NCBI GenBank assembly: GCA_964588555.1
Contig: CAZPPT010000003.1
Span: 62,001-126,000 of the forward strand
Length of the DNA: 64,000 nt
Source: JAGVWJ01 sp964588555
Lineage (GTDB): Archaea; Micrarchaeota; Micrarchaeia; Anstonellales; Bilamarchaeaceae
Reading direction: 5' to 3'
Below are positions 42,892-51,550 of the stretch, one piece after another. The position numbers and the translations under genes were made by a program. The notes under the pieces were generated by a model. It was given only the letters and a program-made list of their open reading frames with translations. It was not told the DNA's origin and made no database searches. Within the stretch, counting starts at the first letter, position 1. Every line of letters starts with the position of its first letter.

Positions 42892-43143
42892 TTATTTAAC
42901 CACAACTCGATAACTGACGTGTTTGCCAGTAACATCTTCCTGATGAATACGAATGATGTCCCCTTCTGCCGCCTTAAGCGCAACCACTGCTGCATCGGTT
43001 GATTTTATCTTAGGTAACTTTAGTTCATCGATTCGATACTGCGTAAAAAGACGCTTTTTTTCGGATTCATCCAAAACTTCCATTTTTGGAACCAAGAAAT
43101 AAGAGAGAACGTCTACTGTACTTACGGGTTTTTTCTTTGCCAA
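42892..43143 (-). CDS. rpoH: RNA polymerase subunit H (Rpo5)
   Basis: An 83-residue subunit equivalent to the C-terminal domain of eukaryotic Rpb5. FLVPKMEVLDESEKKRLFTQYRI and LPKIKSTDAAVVALKAAEGDIIRI are conserved. It is the first gene of the polymerase block. TTTTATATAA (about 43188-43197) is its TATA box, and GGTGGT gives the ribosome-binding site after a short leader. Confidence 0.95.
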   Translation of the reverse strand: MAKKKPVSTVDVLSYFLVPKMEVLDESEKKRLFTQYRIDELKLPKIKSTDAAVVALKAAEGDIIRIHQEDVTGKHVSYRVVVK

Positions 43144-43306
43144 AATACCACCAAGAGTCGAAGCTAGTGCTCGTGCAGCTGCGTCATATTATATAAAACA
43201 GAAACATTTAAAAAATGATTATGCGGAAAACGCGATTTTTGTTCGTGGGTGCGTATTATTACAATAATTTAGAAACATTATAAAATTTGCTTGCAGGGAA
43301 GATAGT

Positions 43307-43876
43307 ATGAGAAAGATCATCAACTATCTCTTCGAAGTGGGGACACTTAAAAACATAAAACGAAGCGGCTGGTGGTGCGTAAACATACGCGATCCTGAAA
43401 GCGTTGCCGACCATAGCTATAGGGTCGGGATAATCTCGTTCCTGCTTGCAAGGCTTGAAGGAGAAAGCGACCAAACTGCGCAGAAACTTGCATGTGCAGC
43501 CCTCTTTCACGACCTGCATGAAGCGCGCATCCTCGATTTGCACAAAGTTGCTGCGAGATATATTGACGGCAAAGGTGCTGCAAAACAGGCGGAGAAGGAG
43601 CAAACAATGAATTTACCGGTAGCGATTCAAGAGTCGGTCAAAAAAGTCATTGGCGGTTTAAGCGGGCGTGAACGGGTCATTTTGAAGGATGCCGACCTAC
43701 TTGAAGTTTCACTCCAGGCAAAGGAATATGTAGAAACAGGATACGTAAATGCATTGGAATGGATGGAAAACGCAGGTAAAAAGCTCAGGACAAAGAATGC
43801 CAAGAAGCTATTTAAAGAATTAAAAAAAGCAAAGACAAATGAATGGTACCGTGGATTAAAAAGGCTCGATGAATAG
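43307..43876 (+). CDS. HD-domain 5'-nucleotidase, YfbR/HDDC2-like
   Basis: A 189-residue HD hydrolase of the family that dephosphorylates deoxynucleoside monophosphates. SGWWCVNIRDPESVADHSYRVG supplies the Trp and first His, AALFHDLHEARILDLHKVAARY the HD pair and the extended helix, and ILKDADLLEVSLQAKEY the final Asp. All metal ligands appear present. It is divergent from rpoH and may be followed in an operon by a tiny gene. Confidence 0.88.
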   Translation: MRKIINYLFEVGTLKNIKRSGWWCVNIRDPESVADHSYRVGIISFLLARLEGESDQTAQKLACAALFHDLHEARILDLHKVAARYIDGKGAAKQAEKEQTMNLPVAIQESVKKVIGGLSGRERVILKDADLLEVSLQAKEYVETGYVNALEWMENAGKKLRTKNAKKLFKELKKAKTNEWYRGLKRLDE

Positions 43877-43893
43877 GATGCAAGGTGAAATAG

Positions 43894-44007
43894 ATGGATG
43901 TAAAACAAGAAGTCAAAGGTCTTGAAAAATTCAAAAAAACAGAACCCACACTTGAAAGGGGAAGAATTGATGAAAAAATTTGGTCAAAAATTTTGAACCG
44001 CGGTTGA
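43894..44007 (+). CDS. possible 37-aa basic protein
   Basis: ATG 43894 has a clear AAGGTGA 5-6 bases upstream and lies 17 bases after the HD gene. The frame encodes 37 mostly charged residues (VKQEVKGLEKFKK, then GRIDEKIWSKIL) ending in TGA. Start context and position favour real translation; no homologue is recognised. Confidence 0.45.
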   Translation: MDVKQEVKGLEKFKKTEPTLERGRIDEKIWSKILNRG

Positions 44008-44025
44008 TGGGAAAAAACCAAACAT

Positions 44026-45420
44026 TTAATCGCCTACTTCAATCAAATACGCGTCCCCCCTTCCTAAATCGCTTTCAATGCAGCTGTCTTGGTTTCCCCA
44101 ATCAGAGGCAAACACAATATATTTTCCATCCTGGGACCAGCTTGCGCGTGGCTGTACCCAATAACCGCATTCTGTTGAACGATGGTGTGCCAAACGAAGT
44201 ACGCTTCCATTTATGTATTGTATAAATATTTCCCCTGAAAAAGGCACGTCGCCCCCGTTATTTGCCGTGACAAGGCATGCGTCTGCTGGCCCACGGCACG
44301 AGATGTGTGATTGTGTCCCCCAGTCCATTGCCTGCAAGTAAACTGGGTCTGCCACCCCTTCTCTTGACCCTGGAAGGTAGCGGATGCCCTGGCTTGGGCG
44401 GTTGTTATCATCTCCATTTACGAGTTCAAAGGTCATGAAGAATTCGCGGCCATCGCTTGTAATGCCAAGGTCGCCGTGCGGATGGCGGTCGTTGACCCGG
44501 CCGACAAACTCACCGGTCTTGATGTCAAACGTTTCAAGACCGCTGCACCGTTCGGTGCCATCGCGTTCCCACTGTACTACAAGATAATTGCCAAGCGGCG
44601 AAACACCGACCCAGTCCGGCTCAAGTTCACCATATTCAGGATCAGGGGCACATGCGCCCGAGTATAAAAAAGGAAGCGGGATTTGGGCACCAAGACGCCG
44701 ATCCTCAAGATCAAGTGAAAAAATGGTTGCCGACCCGTCCTGATTTGACGCAAGGCCAGCAAGCCACCTGCCATCACGCGACAATTCATCAAAAGATTGG
44801 GTGGGACGAATCCGCGTGTAAGGGAGCGAAAATGTAAAAACTGTTTCCACGACGCCCGTATCGATGTTTGTGTATTGAACTAAAAGCGTTTCATCAGCAT
44901 TTGAATCAAAATGGACCATCGTGTGTTCTTTTGCCGGCTGCCAGCGCGGATTGTTTACCGAGTCTGGTAGAAAGGCGTATGCAAGCACACCGTTATCAAC
45001 ACGACGGACGAGATATTCTTCGTTTTCAATAAGAAAGATGTACTGATTGTCTGATGAAAATGCCTGGAGCTGTGAATAGGCATGTGTCCCAAACCCACCA
45101 TTTGTTGCCAAATCAGTAAGTCGCGTAATTAGCATGCCAAATGTCGGGTCTGTAATGGAACGCCCTGCGGGGGGCTCGCTAACAGGTTGGGTGCTTACTG
45201 TTGATTGGCCAGCGATACCTCCCGATACGCCCGACAGTGGGTCACTGACTAAATCAGATTGGCCACGAACCGTTGGGACAATCTGGTCTAAAGAGGATAA
45301 TGAGTCCTCACTGGTACGCTCGCCAAGAGGGGCATCTTCAGATACGGGACGTTTCTCCTGCGCCAACAGGCAACCTGCAAAAAGAATACAAAACATAAAC
45401 AAGCTAATGGCGTATTTCAT
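44026..45420 (-). CDS. exported TolB/WD40-like beta-propeller lipoprotein
   Basis: A 464-residue exported protein with a signal peptide ending in LFAGC (lipobox-like). A Ser/Pro/Gln-rich linker (residues 25-90) follows, then repeated propeller blades of the TolB/DPP-IV type: motifs such as ELSRDGRWLAGLASNQDGSATIF, then SPLGNYLVVQWERDG, TSDGREFFMTFE and SWSQDGKYIVFASDWG recur about every 50 residues. There is no peptidase domain. It may bind a cell-surface partner or polymer. Confidence 0.8.
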   Translation of the reverse strand: MKYAISLFMFCILFAGCLLAQEKRPVSEDAPLGERTSEDSLSSLDQIVPTVRGQSDLVSDPLSGVSGGIAGQSTVSTQPVSEPPAGRSITDPTFGMLITRLTDLATNGGFGTHAYSQLQAFSSDNQYIFLIENEEYLVRRVDNGVLAYAFLPDSVNNPRWQPAKEHTMVHFDSNADETLLVQYTNIDTGVVETVFTFSLPYTRIRPTQSFDELSRDGRWLAGLASNQDGSATIFSLDLEDRRLGAQIPLPFLYSGACAPDPEYGELEPDWVGVSPLGNYLVVQWERDGTERCSGLETFDIKTGEFVGRVNDRHPHGDLGITSDGREFFMTFELVNGDDNNRPSQGIRYLPGSREGVADPVYLQAMDWGTQSHISCRGPADACLVTANNGGDVPFSGEIFIQYINGSVLRLAHHRSTECGYWVQPRASWSQDGKYIVFASDWGNQDSCIESDLGRGDAYLIEVGD

Positions 45421-45478
45421 ATAACCACATCGTAACTACCATTTAATGTTTTATAAATCCATAGCGAGATTATAAATC

Positions 45479-45859
45479 ATGCGCACATACTCAAAAGGGT
45501 CCAGGGCAGAACGGGAACTGATTGACCACTTTTCGCAAAAGGGATTCTGTGTGATACGGGCGGCAGGAAGCGGCGTAAACTCATTAAGCCCAGACTTATT
45601 AGTCTTCCGGCATGGGATGCAGATTGCATTTGAATCAAAGGCACATGAGAAAACATCCCTCCAGATCCCAAAGGACCAAATAGAAGGGTTAAAACGGTGG
45701 GAAGAAATCACTGGCATTACTGCCCTTGTTGCATGGCGCCGTAACAGGAAGGGCTGGCGGTTTATCCCAGTGCACCTGTTTGAGGAAAACGAACAGAGCT
45801 ATTCTTTTTCCTGGGGGCGCGCAGAACTCATTGGAAAAACTTTGGAGGAGTTTGTATGA
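45479..45859 (+). CDS. hjc: Holliday junction resolvase Hjc
   Basis: A 126-residue archaeal resolvase that cuts four-way junctions in recombination. GSRAERELIDHFSQKGFCVIRAAGSG, then SPDLLVFRHGMQIAFESKAHEKTSL, supplies the catalytic Glu, Asp and E-x-K residues. Leaderless: TTTTATAAA lies about 27 bases before the ATG. Its stop overlaps the next gene by 4 bases. Confidence 0.94.
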   Translation: MRTYSKGSRAERELIDHFSQKGFCVIRAAGSGVNSLSPDLLVFRHGMQIAFESKAHEKTSLQIPKDQIEGLKRWEEITGITALVAWRRNRKGWRFIPVHLFEENEQSYSFSWGRAELIGKTLEEFV

Positions 45860-46248
45860 AAACAATAAAGCAAACAGTTATCTTCAAGGCAACGCCGCAT
45901 GACGTCTACGAAACACTCATGGATTCTAAAAAACATGCAAGATTTACTGGGTCGTCCGCAGAGATCAGTCGCGATGTCGGTGGCGAATTTAGCGTGTATG
46001 ATGGTGGCTTACTTGGCACGAATGTCGAGCTTATACCTGATAAAAAAATAGTACAAAAATGGCGCTGTGTTATGGAAAACTGGCCAGATGACCATTATTC
46101 AACTGCCACTTTTTCACTTAAGAACGTAAAAGAAGGAACTGAACTTACGCTTACTCAAAGCAGTGTGCCGGATGCCTGCTATGAAGAAATCAGCGAAGGA
46201 TGGAATGAGTATTACTGGAAGCCTATGAAGAAGATGATGGAAAAATAG
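45856..46248 (+). CDS. AHSA1/SRPBCC-fold protein
   Basis: A 130-residue START/Bet v1-like fold. KQTVIFKATPHDVYETLMDSKKHARFTGS and VQKWRCVMENWPDDHYSTATFSLKNVKEGTELTLTQSSVPD are typical of the Aha1 C-terminal/AHSA1 family, ending with the long helix GWNEYYWKPMKKMM. The role in archaea is not established: Hsp90 is absent from most, so small-ligand binding is more likely. Translationally coupled to hjc (GTATGA overlap). Confidence 0.85.
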   Translation: MKTIKQTVIFKATPHDVYETLMDSKKHARFTGSSAEISRDVGGEFSVYDGGLLGTNVELIPDKKIVQKWRCVMENWPDDHYSTATFSLKNVKEGTELTLTQSSVPDACYEEISEGWNEYYWKPMKKMMEK

Positions 46249-46302
46249 CTCATTTTTTTCCATAATTGAACATTTAAAAGAACTTTGCTACATCGAATTT
46301 AT

Positions 46303-47361
46303 ATGGAAATACGGCACAAAAAACAAAACCATATAAAATACCGGGTAAGGAGAGAAAAAAATAGGTCACACGGTTTTGGCAGGTCCCGGCCGCGGATTCC
46401 AACAAAGCGTGAGAAAGCACTTTTTATTAGTAGTATAACGCAGTGCCTTTATGAATCAAATTTTAAAGGCATGAAAAAAATATTTGAAAGAAATAAAGAG
46501 ATAGCCCGATTTTGCAAGACACGAGTAATGCGGGCGATAGAGAAAGAATGCCTGACAAGGAGGCATACGCAGACATACATGGATGGTGAATGGATCTCAG
46601 CTATGCTTGAAATGGCCGCCGAAATCGAACAATTTATTCGGCCTCGTTTTTTAAGGGCGATCCGTACGCTGTCATTTATTTCTGAGGAAGACAGAAAAAT
46701 TACACAACTGGCTATGCATGGCATTTATTGTGCATCAATAGCGCCCACGCAATATAGAGAACTTGGGGGTCGGGAAGAGGACGGAGTTGCGTACGTAGTA
46801 ACTAGAAAAATACCGATTGCAAAAATAACAACCGACCTGTTGGTAGAGCGGGACAAAATAAAAGTAAGTACGGGTTGCCGCATTAATGGCGGGGAAGAAA
46901 CGGATATTTTACGTCTTCATAAAATGCAGGTTGACATAGCGCCATTGACATATGCATCATATACTAAATATGAATGGGTTCGCTTCATGACTGATGATGG
47001 AGTGCTCGTGAATTTTTTGAAGCCATTTGAAAAGGGAATTACATTTGATCTGGATACACTCATTGGACCAATATTTAGATTAGTTTCGCTGCCGGCAAAT
47101 CAACGGGCGCGGATCGCAACAAAAGTTACCGACTATCTTGTTAAGATGGATGAGGAACATGGTGAAGGAACTGTTGCAGTATGCTTTACAATTGATGGAA
47201 AGGACTGGATAATGGCACTTTCATATGGTGAAGACACACGTTGGCTTGCAGATTATTTTGAGAGCCCATATAAGCAGGTATTTACAATTGAAGTGAGATT
47301 AAATAGAGAAGGAGAAGTTGAACTTACGACTAATAGAGTAACGCGTACCCCGGCGCTCTAA
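46303..47361 (+). CDS. hypothetical protein, 352 aa
   Basis: The start is ATG 46303, about 28 bases after ATTTAAAAG (leaderless); an in-frame TTG at 46285 is less likely. The first 40 residues are very basic (RHKKQNHIKYRVRREKNRSH), suggesting nucleic-acid contact. A helical region follows (40-150), then a mixed domain with strands such as GVAYVVTRKIPIAKIT and GTVAVCFTIDGKDWIMALSYG. There is no membrane segment. It converges with kae1, overlapping by 4 bases. No family is recognised. Confidence 0.65.
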   Translation: MEIRHKKQNHIKYRVRREKNRSHGFGRSRPRIPTKREKALFISSITQCLYESNFKGMKKIFERNKEIARFCKTRVMRAIEKECLTRRHTQTYMDGEWISAMLEMAAEIEQFIRPRFLRAIRTLSFISEEDRKITQLAMHGIYCASIAPTQYRELGGREEDGVAYVVTRKIPIAKITTDLLVERDKIKVSTGCRINGGEETDILRLHKMQVDIAPLTYASYTKYEWVRFMTDDGVLVNFLKPFEKGITFDLDTLIGPIFRLVSLPANQRARIATKVTDYLVKMDEEHGEGTVAVCFTIDGKDWIMALSYGEDTRWLADYFESPYKQVFTIEVRLNREGEVELTTNRVTRTPAL

Positions 47362-48326
47362 AAACTAAAAACATCCTTCATCCGGTCAATCCTATAATTA
47401 GTAATAATGTTCCAGTGATCAAGTGATTTAGTCCCAAACTTCTTATATAAAACTTCCCCCGCATATGCAATCATTGCACCATTGTCTCTGTTAAACTCAT
47501 CAGCCGCAACGCCAAATGCAACGCCGTCTTCATCACACATGGTCCTGAGCATCCCCTGGAGCCTCCTATTCTGTGCAACACCGCCGCATACGACTACGGA
47601 TTTTTTCTTTGTTAAGAATAATGCACGTTCAGTTGCCTCGCAGCTCATGCTAAATGCAGTTTCCATAAGTGAATAGGTAAGGTCTTCTTTTGAATGAGTT
47701 TCGATTAGTTTTGATGCCTGTGTTAAGAGGCCTGAAAATACCAAATTCATTCCTTTTACAGTATATGGCAATTCAACATATTTTCCTGACTTTGCAAGCT
47801 GCTCTAAGACACTTCCGTGTGCGTATTCTAGACCAAGCGCCCTCCCAAAGGTATCAAATAAATTGCCAATTCCAATATCAAGCGTCTCACCAAGTACATG
47901 ATACCATTCGCCTTCGCGCACAAGAATCTGAGAGTTTCCGCCGCTTACATATAAGATAAGCGGATCAGCTAGTCCGGTCGTATGTTCTGTGATTTTGACG
48001 TGCGCGTAGGGGTGGTTCACCCCAATAATCGGCTTATCGTATCGTGCCGCAAGGTATTTTGCACCGGCAGTCCCAACAGACAACGCGGCACCGATTCCCG
48101 GACCTTGCGAAAATGCAATAAGATCGATATCATTAATTGAAATGCGCGCTTTTTCGAGATTTTCGCGTAATATGCGTTTAAATACTTCGGCGTGATGGTC
48201 TGCGATCTTGCGTGGAATGAGCCCTTCATTCTTTGGCTTGTAGATGTCGTGAATGTTTGCAAGGACCTTGCCGTCCTGGAGGATGCCGATGCCGAGCGTA
48301 TTTCTGCCGTTTAGCGTGCAGTACAC
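47358..48326 (-). CDS. kae1: Kae1/TsaD, tRNA threonylcarbamoyladenosine synthase subunit (5' end out of frame)
   Basis: A 322-residue ASKHA-fold protein that transfers the threonylcarbamoyl group to A37 of ANN-decoding tRNAs. Metal and nucleotide motifs are present: IADHHAEVF, GVNHPYAHVKI (H-x3-H), YVSGGNSQ, GNLFDTFGRALGLEYAHG, KGMNLVFSGLL, CGGVAQNRRL and DNGAMIAYAG. There is no fused Bud32 kinase. The readable frame opens at GTG 48326 and lacks the conserved first strand; that strand (LGIECTA) is encoded immediately upstream in another frame (48311-48352). The product as read would be N-terminally short by about 15 residues. Confidence 0.9.
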   Translation of the reverse strand: MYCTLNGRNTLGIGILQDGKVLANIHDIYKPKNEGLIPRKIADHHAEVFKRILRENLEKARISINDIDLIAFSQGPGIGAALSVGTAGAKYLAARYDKPIIGVNHPYAHVKITEHTTGLADPLILYVSGGNSQILVREGEWYHVLGETLDIGIGNLFDTFGRALGLEYAHGSVLEQLAKSGKYVELPYTVKGMNLVFSGLLTQASKLIETHSKEDLTYSLMETAFSMSCEATERALFLTKKKSVVVCGGVAQNRRLQGMLRTMCDEDGVAFGVAADEFNRDNGAMIAYAGEVLYKKFGTKSLDHWNIITNYRIDRMKDVFSF

Positions 48327-48352
48327 TCGATACCGAGGGTTGTTAAAGTCAT
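48311..48352 (-). pseudogene. out-of-frame 5' end of kae1
   Basis: ATG 48352 encodes 13 codons reading M-T-L-T-T-L-G-I-E-C-T-A-R, then TAA. LGIECTA is the conserved N-terminal strand of Kae1, and the following TLGIGIL lies in a different frame starting about 17 bases later. TTATTTTAATT (48376-48386) sits 25-30 bases before this ATG, as expected for the true leaderless start. Either a real frameshift, an assembly error, or recoding joins the two parts. Confidence 0.7.
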
Positions 48353-48390
48353 AGAAAATATATTGATGGCAAGAATTAAAATAAGGGCGA

Positions 48391-49461
48391 GTGAAAAGAA
48401 AAGAAAAAAAACTACGAAGAATCCATTATAAAACTTTATTAAGAATACAGGTTATGACTTTCGCATTAAAGCCATTATCATTAATGTTATTATGCATAAT
48501 TTTGGGGTCAGCTATCGGAATTTATCTAAACCCTTCTTTAACAAAATCTATTTTAGAAAATCAGCTCCAGCTAGTTGCTAAACAAAAATATGACCAGTTA
48601 TATCAGGAATATTTGACCGTATCTAACGACAAAAACGAGATTCAAAATTCATGGTACGACATAAACAAGAAATATCAACAAAAAACATACGAATGCAACG
48701 ACACTCAAAATAAATTAACTAGCTGCGAAAGTGAAGTAGATTCTCTAAAAACTAACGTACTGTTCAAGGGGAGCAAAGCAACAATCAACTTTAAGCTATT
48801 AGATGGAAATACATACTATCAAATTTATGACGCTCAGATGATGAATAGTTTTATCATAGAGGGCGAACTTAACAGATTGATAATAAAAAATTATAATGAT
48901 GGGTATGATACTCGTATCCTAAGTAATTATTTTGGGCAAGAGAGAATGAATCGATTCTTATACAACTATGAAATTCAACCAATTATGGCTCTTAGAAGCA
49001 ACCAGGGCACTGACATATATGTTCAAAATTATCTTGCATTTAAAGATACTGAAAGTATGAGGCCTTTATCCAACTACATACAACAAAAATCAAAGACAAA
49101 CAAGGAGTTCTTAAAAAATTTATTGTATGTAAAAAGTCAAATAAATACATATAGCTTTAATCTTATAGGACAACCACGCTATCCATTAGAAACATTCTTA
49201 GAGGGCGGTGGAGATTGTGGTGCATCAGTCATTTTGATAGGTAGTATGATAAAGGCAACTCACCCAGGTTGGAAAGTTCAATTATGGGCAGTAAACTCCA
49301 ATTCAATCTCTAATCCAGGCACTGAGGTGAATCACGCCATTCTTTACGTAGACAATGGTGAAGACATAAAACTTTTTATTGAAACTACTTCTAACAATCC
49401 AGATAATGCCATGAATTATTATAATGGAAAAGAAGTTAGCGGGTGGGCATTTGACCTATAA
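48391..49461 (+). CDS. membrane-anchored transglutaminase-like protein
   Basis: A 356-residue protein: basic N-terminus, one membrane helix (about residues 27-45), a coiled-coil-like stretch (50-115), and a C-terminal domain with a Cys-His-Asp arrangement: LEGGGDCGASVILIGSMI (Cys), EVNHAILYVDNGEDIKLFIETTSN (His, then Glu/Thr). This is the transglutaminase/papain-like core. The domain faces outside. The frame starts with GTG 48391, about 27 bases after AATATATT; ATG 48454 is the alternative. It is AT-rich like the gene at 15699. Confidence 0.7.
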   Translation: MKRKEKKLRRIHYKTLLRIQVMTFALKPLSLMLLCIILGSAIGIYLNPSLTKSILENQLQLVAKQKYDQLYQEYLTVSNDKNEIQNSWYDINKKYQQKTYECNDTQNKLTSCESEVDSLKTNVLFKGSKATINFKLLDGNTYYQIYDAQMMNSFIIEGELNRLIIKNYNDGYDTRILSNYFGQERMNRFLYNYEIQPIMALRSNQGTDIYVQNYLAFKDTESMRPLSNYIQQKSKTNKEFLKNLLYVKSQINTYSFNLIGQPRYPLETFLEGGGDCGASVILIGSMIKATHPGWKVQLWAVNSNSISNPGTEVNHAILYVDNGEDIKLFIETTSNNPDNAMNYYNGKEVSGWAFDL

Positions 49462-49502
49462 ATAGAGTAAGTTTTCGACCAACACCACCACTTTTTCGAG
49501 AA

Positions 49503-49580
49503 TTTAGGGATCTTAACAGTTCAGTACATTAGTAAAAACCCTCCATTCAATATAAACAATTATCAAATTCGATCCCTAAA
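49503..49580. repeat. 10-bp perfect inverted repeat between convergent genes
   Basis: TTTAGGGATC (49503-49512) and GATCCCTAAA (49571-49580) are exact complements 58 bases apart, in the gap between the transglutaminase-like and CPBP genes. The interior is AT-rich and unstructured. It could be the ends of a tiny inserted element or a bidirectional terminator. Confidence 0.5.
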
Positions 49581-49584
49581 GTAA

Positions 49585-50193
49585 TCATACGTCCACCCGT
49601 ATAACAAATATTGCAAGCGCGTTATAAAGCATGTGGATAAGTATTGGCGAAACAATGCTACGGGTTCGTAAATAGATATGGGCAAGGATAAGGCCAAGCA
49701 CCAATACGCCGACTACCTGTACGATTGAACCGTACGTGATATGGGCGATCGAAAAGAGAATCGATGAAATGATCGGGCCAAAACGGGATGTAAGAAACCC
49801 CCGAAAGAACAGTTCTTCGCTGACCGGCGCAACGAGGACTGCAAATAAAAGAAGCGAAATCGGAAAATCAAGAACAAGCTGCGATACCCTTTGGCCGTCT
49901 TCCTGGAGGCCAGTAAAAAATCCATATATGACCAGGTTCATAAAAATAAGAACGAACATAAACAAGGCAAAGCCCCCAATAGTATATTGAAGGTTATATC
50001 TTGTGTTTCCCGGAATGCCAAGCTTCTTGAACGTAGTGGACATGTTTTTTTCATAGAGAAAAAAGAGCGAAAGAAAGAAAAGTGCGGCATGCTGGGATAA
50101 TGCGCGGATAAGGATGGAATCAATTGGAAGAATAAGGCTTACTATGAAAACAATAAGGGAGAATGAGAATAATATAAGGAAATATTTTTTCAT
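49585..50193 (-). CDS. CPBP-family intramembrane metalloprotease
   Basis: A 202-residue integral membrane protein with about six helices. The CPBP (Abi/Rce1-like) motifs are intact: SEELFFRG (EExxxR), then SIAHITYG (first His) and HMLYNALA (HxxxN/A). Archaeal members may process prenylated or signal proteins or take part in defence; the substrate is unknown. ATG 50193 (MKKYFLILFS) is used; the frame running to 50346 is not coding. It shares a promoter region with the divergent gene at 50245. Confidence 0.88.
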   Translation of the reverse strand: MKKYFLILFSFSLIVFIVSLILPIDSILIRALSQHAALFFLSLFFLYEKNMSTTFKKLGIPGNTRYNLQYTIGGFALFMFVLIFMNLVIYGFFTGLQEDGQRVSQLVLDFPISLLLFAVLVAPVSEELFFRGFLTSRFGPIISSILFSIAHITYGSIVQVVGVLVLGLILAHIYLRTRSIVSPILIHMLYNALAIFVIRVDV

Positions 50194-50244
50194 ATATAAA
50201 TAGGGATGTACGTTATTAAAAATAGTGCACAACAATATCAAAGC

Positions 50245-50550
50245 ATGGTTTTGTTTACCCGCCTTGACGAAGTTATTCTTGAAGGCATACGCCACCTTGA
50301 CACCAGAAAACCGGTCACCGTCAATGAGCTGGCACGAAAATTGCATGTGAAAACACTTGGGGTGAGGTTTCCGGAAAAAACCAAAGCAATATTGTGTAGG
50401 ATAGAAAGAAATCCTGAATTAAAAGAAGAATGGAAAGGGTGTATCCGGGAACATAGGCGGTATCTTGCCCAGCTAAGAAAGGATAAAAAAGGCGGAGTTA
50501 AAAGTAGTAAAAAAAGAGACCGTCCCCGCACCGTATGTATAGTGTGGTGA
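50245..50550 (+). CDS. small basic protein with helix-turn-helix-like part
   Basis: A 101-residue protein from ATG 50245 (MVLFTRLDEV). The earlier ATG at 50206 lies only about 10 bases from the TATATAAA box and cannot be transcribed from it. VNELARKLHVKTLGVRFPEKTKAILCRI resembles a helix-turn-helix, and the C-terminus is very basic (RKDKKGGVKSSKKRDR). A nucleic-acid-binding role is likely but unproven. It converges on eS31 with a 5-base gap. Confidence 0.55.
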   Translation: MVLFTRLDEVILEGIRHLDTRKPVTVNELARKLHVKTLGVRFPEKTKAILCRIERNPELKEEWKGCIREHRRYLAQLRKDKKGGVKSSKKRDRPRTVCIVW

Positions 50551-50555
50551 CCGAA

Positions 50556-50729
50556 TTATTTCTTCTCAAAATATCCGCACTTCCCGCAGGACCTGCGATC
50601 CTTGTGCTCTGCAAGGCGAACGCCTGGCCCGCATTTTGGACAATTCTTGCCTGCCTTATATGCCTTAGTAATTCGTTCTTTCTTTTTTGGAGGTGCCTTT
50701 GGGGCTTCCTTTTTCTTTTCTTCTGCCAT
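50556..50729 (-). CDS. rps27ae: ribosomal protein eS31 (S27ae)
   Basis: A 57-residue small-subunit protein with a basic Pro/Lys N-terminus and the four-Cys zinc ribbon CPKC-x13-C-x2-C (ending CGKCGYFEKK). Start ATG 50729. It is followed upstream by eS24 and aIF5A in one direction, so they form an operon. Confidence 0.92.
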   Translation of the reverse strand: MAEEKKKEAPKAPPKKKERITKAYKAGKNCPKCGPGVRLAEHKDRRSCGKCGYFEKK

Positions 50730-50744
50730 AAGTATCACATCAGA

Positions 50745-51074
50745 CTATTCTTTCTTTGCTGGGGCCGAAGCTGCCTTTTTCTTCTTCGTCTTTTTCTCAG
50801 CAAGGCCATCCCGTACAAGAATATAATTTGGTTCGCGCTTCTGGAGCATATCCGGTGATGGGTATATATGTGCCCTTACGCGAATGCGCTTGATGCCAAA
50901 TTCGCTTCGTACATTGCGAAGCACGACGTGGTCAGGATTAGTGGCAAGTTTTCCACCCATTTCTGCCCGGATTTCCTTTCTGGAAGGGGTCTTTGTATCA
51001 AAGGTAATTACTGCCTCAATTTCCTGCCTGTCCAATAACTTGTTTTCATTTTTTGAAACAATTGTGATATCCAT
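50745..51074 (-). CDS. rps24e: ribosomal protein eS24
   Basis: A 109-residue archaeal S24e. MDITIVSKNENKLLDRQEIEAVITFD and TPSRKEIRAEMGGKLATNPDHVVLRNVRSEFG are the family core. A Lys/Ala-rich tail of about 20 residues ends it. Start ATG 51074, overlapping the end of aIF5A region by a few bases of leader. Confidence 0.94.
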   Translation of the reverse strand: MDITIVSKNENKLLDRQEIEAVITFDTKTPSRKEIRAEMGGKLATNPDHVVLRNVRSEFGIKRIRVRAHIYPSPDMLQKREPNYILVRDGLAEKKTKKKKAASAPAKKE

Positions 51075-51076
51075 AG

Positions 51077-51472
51077 TCATCTAACCCGCTCTATTTTTCT
51101 TTTTCCCATTGCCTGGAGTATTTCAGCCTCTTTCCCTGCCACAATTTGTCCCTGCATTTCCTGCGGGATCTCAAGGTCATACATCTCATAGGTCTGCGAA
51201 TCCATTACCTGAGCAGTATTTCCGCTTACTGACATGACCTGCACGTTCTTGCGGTCAATGATGGGGACTTCGACATCCGCGTCACCGGGAGTCAGGAACG
51301 TTTTCTTTTCCCCGCCAAATACGCCAATGCCCGTAATCCGCATCTTTGCAGCACCGTGTTTTCCGGATTTCGACGTTTCTATATTAACGATACGGCATGG
51401 AATATCATCAATCAATAGATATTTGCCTTCCCTTAAATCTTTTGCAGTAGCAAAAATTTTCTCGCTCAACAT
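51077..51472 (-). CDS. translation factor aIF5A
   Basis: A 131-residue elongation factor that relieves stalls at proline-rich sequences. The hypusine loop ETSKSGKHGAAK is intact, with Lys38 as the modification site, followed by VFGGEKKTFLTPGD and the OB domain. GGTGAT lies only one base before ATG 51472 but four bases before the next codon, TTG 51469, so TTG may be the true start. Hypusine needs spermidine, which links this gene to aguA/aguB. Confidence 0.95.
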   Translation of the reverse strand: MLSEKIFATAKDLREGKYLLIDDIPCRIVNIETSKSGKHGAAKMRITGIGVFGGEKKTFLTPGDADVEVPIIDRKNVQVMSVSGNTAQVMDSQTYEMYDLEIPQEMQGQIVAGKEAEILQAMGKRKIERVR

Positions 51473-51550
51473 ATCACCTACAAGTAGAATAGTTATTCAA
51501 TTATAAATAATTACCTTTTTAAACATCACTATACCCAAAAAGGCGATATT

